NCBI GenBank assembly: GCA_021850605.1
Contig: JAJZLQ010000135.1
Span: 1-57,372, forward strand
Origin: Actinomycetes bacterium
Lineage (GTDB): Bacteria > Actinomycetota > Acidimicrobiia > Acidimicrobiales > Acidimicrobiaceae
Length of the DNA stretch: 57,372 nucleotides
Direction: 5' to 3'
Part shown: positions 53,263-57,372 of the stretch, one piece after another
Layout of the letters: every line of letters starts with the position of its first letter
Position numbering within the stretch: position 1 is the first letter of the stretch
Notes under the pieces: generated by a model
Told to the model about the DNA's origin: nothing
The model's database searches: none
What the model saw: the letters and a program-made list of their open reading frames with translations, nothing else
Program-made: the position numbers and the translations under genes

Positions 53263-53688
53263 TTGAAACATGACCGACCATCCGGCAACACCCCAACGGC
53301 GAGCGTCGATGAATTCGACGCCGGGCTCCGCGCTCAGGCTCAGCTGCTCGGAGTCTCCTTGGATATCCTTCGATTTGCGGTTCTGGTCATCAACGTCGGC
53401 GGCCTGCTCCCCGCGGGCCTGGCTCTGACAGGCGATGCCGCCATGGTCGTGCGCGCGGGACCGAAAGCGGCCGATCGTCCTGAACCCGTTCTCGAAGTGC
53501 GGCTCACGTCCGAGCGGCAACCGGCAGCGGCCCTCGAGGAGTTCGCCTCCGCCTTGGCTACGGGCAAGAGCGGCATCGCCGGCAGCATCGAGGCCTCTCC
53601 CCGGCCAGACGGAGCTCTCGCCGGCACGGTCACCTTCACCTACTTGGGCAGCCCCTGGTGTAGTTTCGGCTTCGTGCTGGCGGGATGA
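53263..53688 (+). CDS. Small protein of an unrecognised family, copy 1 (PWCSFGF ending)
   Basis: A 141-residue protein from TTG 53263 (GAGAGAAAG upstream). Core: DEFDAGLRAQAQLLGVSLDI (near residue 14), LRFAVLVINVGGLLPAGLAL with TGDAAM near 50, AALEEFASALATGKSGIAG near 92, and the end TVTFTYLGSPWCSFGFVLAG. It aligns over its whole length with copy 2 and in parts with the broken copies at 56010 and 56158. One central hydrophobic stretch (about 33-55) could be buried or membrane-associated. Function unknown. Confidence 0.65.
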   Translation: MKHDRPSGNTPTASVDEFDAGLRAQAQLLGVSLDILRFAVLVINVGGLLPAGLALTGDAAMVVRAGPKAADRPEPVLEVRLTSERQPAAALEEFASALATGKSGIAGSIEASPRPDGALAGTVTFTYLGSPWCSFGFVLAG

Positions 53689-53912
53689 GGCGGAAGAAAC
53701 GTTAGCGCTTATTCCGCAAGCGGAAGAAACGCGGTAGTTAGGGACCCAGAGCCGCTTCTTCTCGTCCTTGCGGTCTCCGGGGATTACTGACCAGCCGGCG
53801 CCCGCCAACCCCCCTCTTCCCGAGCGCGCTATTCTTTGCGCCCAGGCGCACCCCTTGAACCGAACCAGCGCGGCCGGCCAAGCCGCCGCCTTCCATGGAG
53901 AGATATGCCGCG

Positions 53913-54332
53913 ATGAGCGAAGCGCACGCCGAAGAGCCGCCCGCTGATGCTGCCGAACTCGACCTCCGTCTGTCAGTGGAGGCTGCACGCCTCGGCGTAT
54001 CCCTGGAATTTCTGCGCTTCTGTTTCGCCCTGATCATCGTCCAGGCCCTGCTGCCCGAAAGTGTTGCGCTCGCCGGAGACGCGGCCTATGCCCTCTTGAA
54101 GGGGCCGGTCGTTGCGGAGCGGGCCCAGCCGGTCCTCTCTTTGCTGTTAACCGGCAGTGCCGCACTGGAAGAAGCCTTCCGCCAGCTTTCCACAGCACTC
54201 GCTTCGGGAGCACAGGACGTAGCAGCGACGTTCACCTTGGCCGAGCAAGACTCTCGCCGCTACGCCGGCCTGGTCACCTTCACCTTCTCGGGCAGCCCCT
54301 GGTGCAGCTTCGCCTTCGAGCTCGTGCCTTGA
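53913..54332 (+). CDS. Small protein of an unrecognised family, copy 2 (PWCSFAF ending)
   Basis: A 139-residue paralogue of the gene at 53263, roughly 40% alike by eye. It begins MSEAHAEEPPADAAELDLRL, has LGVSLEFLRFCFALIIVQAL near residue 27 and LAGDAAYALLKGP near 55, and ends GLVTFTFSGSPWCSFAFELV. ATG 53913 lines up with the start of copy 3 and has GGAGAG 10 nt upstream; ATG 53895 is an alternative. It is tail-to-tail with hipA, 19 bp apart. The preceding gap holds the 12-mer GCGGAAGAAACG twice. Confidence 0.68.
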   Translation: MSEAHAEEPPADAAELDLRLSVEAARLGVSLEFLRFCFALIIVQALLPESVALAGDAAYALLKGPVVAERAQPVLSLLLTGSAALEEAFRQLSTALASGAQDVAATFTLAEQDSRRYAGLVTFTFSGSPWCSFAFELVP

Positions 54333-54351
54333 TGGTATCCGCGCTCTTGGC

Positions 54352-55635
54352 CTAGAGGCCGGGCGTCGGCGGCTCTGGCTGCGGCTCGAAGGCAATCACG
54401 TTCGCCCCTGTCCCGGCGGGACGCCCTTCCAACAGGTTGGAGCTGAACCTCGCTATGTCGCCGGCCAAACCGGGATAGGCCCCGGCATGAGGCCCGTGGT
54501 CACGCACGACTTCCGCGATTGCAAGCAGTGTTTCCCGTGCCAATGCCTCCGCATTGGGGAGTCGCCAGGCCATCCCTTCGCGGACGAGGTGATCGATGGT
54601 GACTGAGGCGTGCCGGTACTCGCCGGCAACGGCCAAAGCCAGCTCTCCGTCGTTGGGCAGGTGCGCCATGGGGACCACGTCGTAGGCGGGTGCGAGCACC
54701 GGTTCCGCGTCGGGCGGATGCAGGAGCGAGAGGTTCTTGGCGTGCAGGTCGAGATTGCCGATCGCGACCGCGAGGACGACGAGCTTGTAAAGGCGTTCGA
54801 GGGAGCCGCGATCGCCAAGACTTGAGAGAATCTCGGCAATCCGGGCGAGCGAGGCCTTGCCGCCGTAGCGCTGGCACTTCTCGTTGCCCGAACATCCGAG
54901 CGCCTGGTTGAAGTCCTCCTGGTGGAGCCGGCCGCCAGGAGCGGCCGCATCACGGTCGTAGCGTTCGATTACGAGCGCCGGCACTCCGCCGAAGACCTCA
55001 ATCCGGGTCTCGTGCCGTGCAAGGTCCAGCGCCCTTGCGATCCGGGAACCGTACTCCTCGTCAAAGATCATCGTCGGCCAGCTCGTCGAGATCGGCTTGA
55101 TGATGTGCGTCGAGGGCCAGCCGTCAAGCGCCCTGGCCCACCCACGGTCCGTCCTGGCGAGCACGATCTTTTCCTGCACTCCCGCCAGTGACGTCTTGCC
55201 TCCGGGGGTGAAGTTGCCGAGAGGATGAGCAGCCGCGGTTCTCAGCATTTCGGCAACCTCGGCCTCTGAGACTGGCTCGATCGATGGCGAGCGAGGTTCC
55301 TCCGGGTCCGCTGTGTCCCAGATCTGCAGCGCGCCCGCGAGGTCGCGCCCGTAACGGCTGAGCAAGCCCAAGACATCCTCCGGATCAAGCCCGGCCTGTC
55401 TGGCGAGCACCACCCTGGCTTGGCCTTCTGGCAGCAGTTCCCGGAAGAACTTTTGCCGCCGCCTCTTCTGTGATCTGGGCCGCACCGCCGCGAAGGGGAT
55501 AGCCACCGAAAGCACCGTGGCGTCGAGCCCGAAGCGGCTCAGGCCATCGGCGCTGCCGTGAAAGTCAAAGTCGCTCCCGGACCCGGCGAGAGTGCCGATC
55601 AGTGTGCCGTAGAGCTCGACCGCAAGTTCACTCAT
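54352..55635 (-). CDS. hipA: HipA family serine/threonine kinase toxin
   Basis: A 427-residue HipA-type kinase. The N-terminal subdomain begins MSELAVELYGTLIGTLAG. The P-loop with the autophosphorylated Ser is KTSLAGVQEKIVLA near residue 165. The catalytic loop is VAIGNLDLHAKNLSLLH near 295 and the metal-binding motif is PAYDVVPM near 320. All key residues are kept. E. coli HipA phosphorylates glutamyl-tRNA synthetase and induces persistence; the target here is unknown. ATG 55635 is the family-type start and overlaps hipB by 8 nt. Confidence 0.9.
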   Translation of the reverse strand: MSELAVELYGTLIGTLAGSGSDFDFHGSADGLSRFGLDATVLSVAIPFAAVRPRSQKRRRQKFFRELLPEGQARVVLARQAGLDPEDVLGLLSRYGRDLAGALQIWDTADPEEPRSPSIEPVSEAEVAEMLRTAAAHPLGNFTPGGKTSLAGVQEKIVLARTDRGWARALDGWPSTHIIKPISTSWPTMIFDEEYGSRIARALDLARHETRIEVFGGVPALVIERYDRDAAAPGGRLHQEDFNQALGCSGNEKCQRYGGKASLARIAEILSSLGDRGSLERLYKLVVLAVAIGNLDLHAKNLSLLHPPDAEPVLAPAYDVVPMAHLPNDGELALAVAGEYRHASVTIDHLVREGMAWRLPNAEALARETLLAIAEVVRDHGPHAGAYPGLAGDIARFSSNLLEGRPAGTGANVIAFEPQPEPPTPGL

Positions 55636-55870
55636 CGCTGTCCTCACTCGAGGCGATGGTTGCGGTCAAGGTCATGTCGCACTCGGCCATGAACGCAAAG
55701 AGCCGTGACATCACGATAGAAGGCTTGCCCGCCTCGAGTTCCCAGATGTATCGCTGGGTAGTGCCGAGGCGCTTGGCCAGTTCGCGCTGGCTCAGTCCCG
55801 AGAGCAATCGGGCCTGTTGGAGCATGCGTCCTAGCGACTCGGGACTGCGGACCCTGCCGGTGTACTCCAT
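55628..55870 (-). CDS. hipB: HipB family XRE antitoxin
   Basis: An 80-residue HTH protein: ESLGRMLQQARLLSGLSQRE, then LAKRLGTTQRYIWELEAGKP (residues 11-50), and the short HipB tail. It precedes and overlaps hipA by 8 nt. AGGAG lies 8 nt before the ATG. It should neutralise HipA and repress the operon through the palindrome just upstream. Confidence 0.9.
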   Translation of the reverse strand: MEYTGRVRSPESLGRMLQQARLLSGLSQRELAKRLGTTQRYIWELEAGKPSIVMSRLFAFMAECDMTLTATIASSEDSDE

Positions 55871-55881
55871 GTTGGTCTCCT

Positions 55882-55897
55882 ACTCCAATATGGGAGT
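55882..55897. promoter_or_regulatory. Candidate HipB operator
   Basis: ACTCC-N6-GGAGT, a 16-bp palindrome 12 bp upstream of the hipB start. E. coli HipB sites are of the form TATCC-N8-GGATA, so size and layout are comparable. A weaker pair, GTCTA (55900-55904) and TAGAC (55924-55928), flanks the next 29 bp. Confidence 0.5.
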
Positions 55898-56009
55898 CAG
55901 TCTAGTTGACTACGATACAGTAGTAGACGCCTTTGGATGGCTGGCGGGCTGAGATGTCCAGATAGGCCGCGACGATTCGGGACCCGGTCAGACGCCCTGG
56001 TCGAACCGG

Positions 56010-56042
56010 TCCTGGTGTGGCTTTGGGTTCGTGCTGGCGGGG
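56010..56042 (+). pseudogene. C-terminal remnant of the PWCxFxF family
   Basis: One frame reads SWCGFGFVLAG, matching the end of copy 1 (PWCSFGFVLAG). No other part of the family is recognisable upstream, where the frame soon closes. It lies between hipB and the broken copy at 56158. Confidence 0.5.
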
Positions 56043-56157
56043 ATTGTGGGATCCAGAGCGCCGCTGTTGGTGCTAAAAAACGCATCATCCCGTCGGAAGT
56101 GCCGATAGTGGTCGACAGCCAGGTGAGCGAACCTTGGATCAAAGGAGGACTCGGTAC

Positions 56158-56583
56158 ATGAGCACTACCCCGGAGAGACAGCCCCCGATCGACGTTGCGG
56201 ACTTCGACGCGAGGCTCGCCGAACACGCGAGCCTTACCGGGATCCCCTTGGACTTCCCCCGCTTCATGATCTGTGCGCAGACGGCCGGAGGGCTCCTGCC
56301 TCCGGGCACCGCCTTGGGTGGCGACGCCGCCAACCCATCGCGGTTTTCCGGACCACCCACGCCACCGAAGCTCCCGACCGTGGCGTGGATCAACGAACCT
56401 CAGGAGGCGCTGATACAGAACGTTTGAAAGAAACTTGTCTCAATGGCCTTGACATCTTCCGGAGCGATCACCGCGGCCATCCTTCTGGATGCCGCCGGCG
56501 ATCGCGAGATGAGGGGCATGATCAACTTCAGCTACCGGGGCGAGCCCTGGTGCGGCTTCGGCTTCGAGCTCTCGCCGCTATAG
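56158..56583 (+). pseudogene. Frameshifted copy 3 of the PWCxFxF family
   Basis: Starts with AAAGGAGG 8 nt before ATG 56158 and reads MSTTPERQPPIDVADFDARL, then LTGIPLDFPRFMICAQTAGG, LLPPGTALGGDAAN, as in copies 1 and 2. After about residue 60 it leaves phase and ends at a TGA near 56427. The family end resumes in another frame: GAITAAILLDAAGDREMRGM, INFSYRGEPWCGFGFEL, stop at 56583. At least one frameshift, probably more, is needed. The strong binding site suggests recent loss of function. Confidence 0.65.
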
Positions 56584-56698
56584 GGTCGCCCAGCCCAGCC
56601 CAGCCCAGCCCGGCCGGAGCGGAAGTTACCTTCGCGCTAAGCGCCGTGGTGGAAGAACCGCTGCTGTTAACAGCTGGTTTGGAAGACACTGGGCAGTT

Positions 56699-56911
56699 AT
56701 GAACTCCTCTTGGTCCCCTCTGATCTTTGCCCGCCAGGTTCATGCCGCAACGCTGCATCGGCGCGTCAAGGCCGGAGTGCTCATCGCGATCAGCTATAAC
56801 CTGAGCTCTGGAGGCAACTACTACGTCGCCTCCACCCTCACTTGGAATCTCCTTGAGAGACTGGAGGATGGCGGCGTCAAAGAGGCCGGCTACAGCATCA
56901 GCCGATCCTGA
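56699..56911 (+). CDS. Short protein, possible AbiEi winged-helix remnant
   Basis: A 70-residue frame starting MNSSWSPLIFARQVHAATLH, then RRVKAGVLIAISYNLSSG. The first 40 residues resemble the N-terminal winged helix of the Fic fusion at 42642 (LAFARDMPPAVLNRRIGTGE). The remainder (NYYVASTLTWNLLERLEDGG) has no counterpart. It has no clear binding site. It is probably a fragment of an AbiEi-type gene rather than a working gene. Confidence 0.4.
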   Translation: MNSSWSPLIFARQVHAATLHRRVKAGVLIAISYNLSSGGNYYVASTLTWNLLERLEDGGVKEAGYSISRS

Positions 56912-56977
56912 GGGGCCCGCGATTTCTGGTCCGGCCCTGATGTGAGTAAGGGCCTCGGGTTTGTCCGGCCAGGTTAG

Positions 56978-57316
56978 TCAACGGCTGCGCAATCGCCGGC
57001 ACTTGCGTTTTCGTTTCGGCCATCGTCGTTGTCGTATTTCCGGTAGTAGCTCATCGGCCACAGGGTCCATCAGCCGATGAGCAGCCCTCAGTTGCGGCGC
57101 GGGCCAGCCCTTGTACTTGGCCGTGCCGGCAAGTACCTGCCTGTGTTCGGTGATGTCCAAGAAGCGCTCGCCGTTCAGGTACTCGTGCCGTACGCGACCG
57201 TCTAAAGACTCGACCACACCATTATGCCGGGGGCCCTTCACCTGTAGCCAAGCATACGAGTCACCTTCGTCTCGATGTACTACAACAGTCTGAGGCGCTA
57301 CGCACGATCGGCGTCG
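56978..57316 (-). pseudogene. IS3-like transposase C-terminal fragment
   Basis: The minus strand encodes VVVHRDEGDSYAWLQVKGPR, HNGVVESLDGRVRHEYLNGE, RFLDITEHRQVLAGTAKYKG and a basic tail. The NGxVESxxGRxRxEYLNGE segment is the last catalytic part (with the Glu) of an integrase-core transposase of the IS3/IS481 kind. The frame is closed by a TAA at 57317-57319 and the rest is absent or shifted, so this is a remnant. No terminal inverted repeats were found in the window. Confidence 0.6.
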
Positions 57317-57372
57317 TTAGGAACGCCGTGCCGGTCGCGGCATTCGCGGTGGTCTGAGAAATGGCAGCACAG

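Noticed and set aside
55871-56157. Intergenic tRNA or riboswitch between hipB and the family copy 3
   Set aside because: No cloverleaf or known aptamer pattern; the content is explained by the hipB operator and a gene remnant.

Overview
The window looks like a piece of a high-GC actinobacterial chromosome. The signs are a branched-chain operon run by short leader peptides, an ilvB-ilvN-ilvC order, 4-nt ATGA gene overlaps, many GTG starts, DUF805 and DUF3054 proteins, and several -10 boxes placed only 6-9 nt before the start codon (leaderless transcripts). An acidimicrobial or related deep actinobacterium is a guess; nothing here fixes the genus.

The left two thirds (1-38.2 kb) is core metabolism, mostly amino-acid synthesis. 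ilvD and ilvB-ilvN-ilvC make the common branched-chain precursors. leuA, leuC, leuD and leuB carry the leucine branch, ilvE does the last transamination, and cimA (citramalate synthase) supplies 2-ketobutyrate for isoleucine from pyruvate. No threonine deaminase gene is in the window. serA and serC cover two steps of serine synthesis beside an aspartate-type aminotransferase. Three transcription attenuators can be read directly. The ilvB leader peptide carries Leu-Leu-Val-Val-Val-Thr-Ile, the leuA leader carries Leu-Leu-Leu, and the leuB-ilvE-cimA leader ends in Val-Ile-Ile-Ile; each is followed by a GC-rich hairpin and a T-run. Scattered among these genes are an ABC exporter pair, an MgtC/DUF4010 membrane protein, an HNH nuclease, a large PLP decarboxylase with an internal insertion, greA, a three-gene catabolic-looking cluster (SDR, FMN-dependent hydroxy-acid oxidase, formamidase family), an amidase, and a three-gene FtsX/MacB-type ABC system.

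At 38.35 kb a tRNA-Arg(ACG) is followed by a tyrosine recombinase and a small excisionase-like gene. This is the usual left end of an element integrated in a tRNA gene, and no right end is visible, so the element may run past the window. Everything after it is accessory. It holds a 1.1-kb non-coding tract with a duplicated ~110-bp structured module, and then a dense run of toxin-antitoxin-type genes: a Fic protein fused to an AbiEi-like domain, an HTH/PIN pair, an orphan XRE antitoxin, two AbiEi/AbiEii pairs (one flanked by a 35-bp direct repeat), a decayed third AbiEi, and hipBA.

The last 6 kb is decaying. A surface-protein gene and an abiEi gene are each broken by one TAG codon, and there is a helicase tail fragment and a transposase fragment. 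Four copies, two of them broken, of a small protein family I do not recognise lie on both sides of hipBA. The best candidates for something undescribed are this small family with its PWCxFxF ending, the duplicated iteron-like module at 40.8-41.25 kb, and the AbiEi-Fic fusion with its coupled upstream gene.
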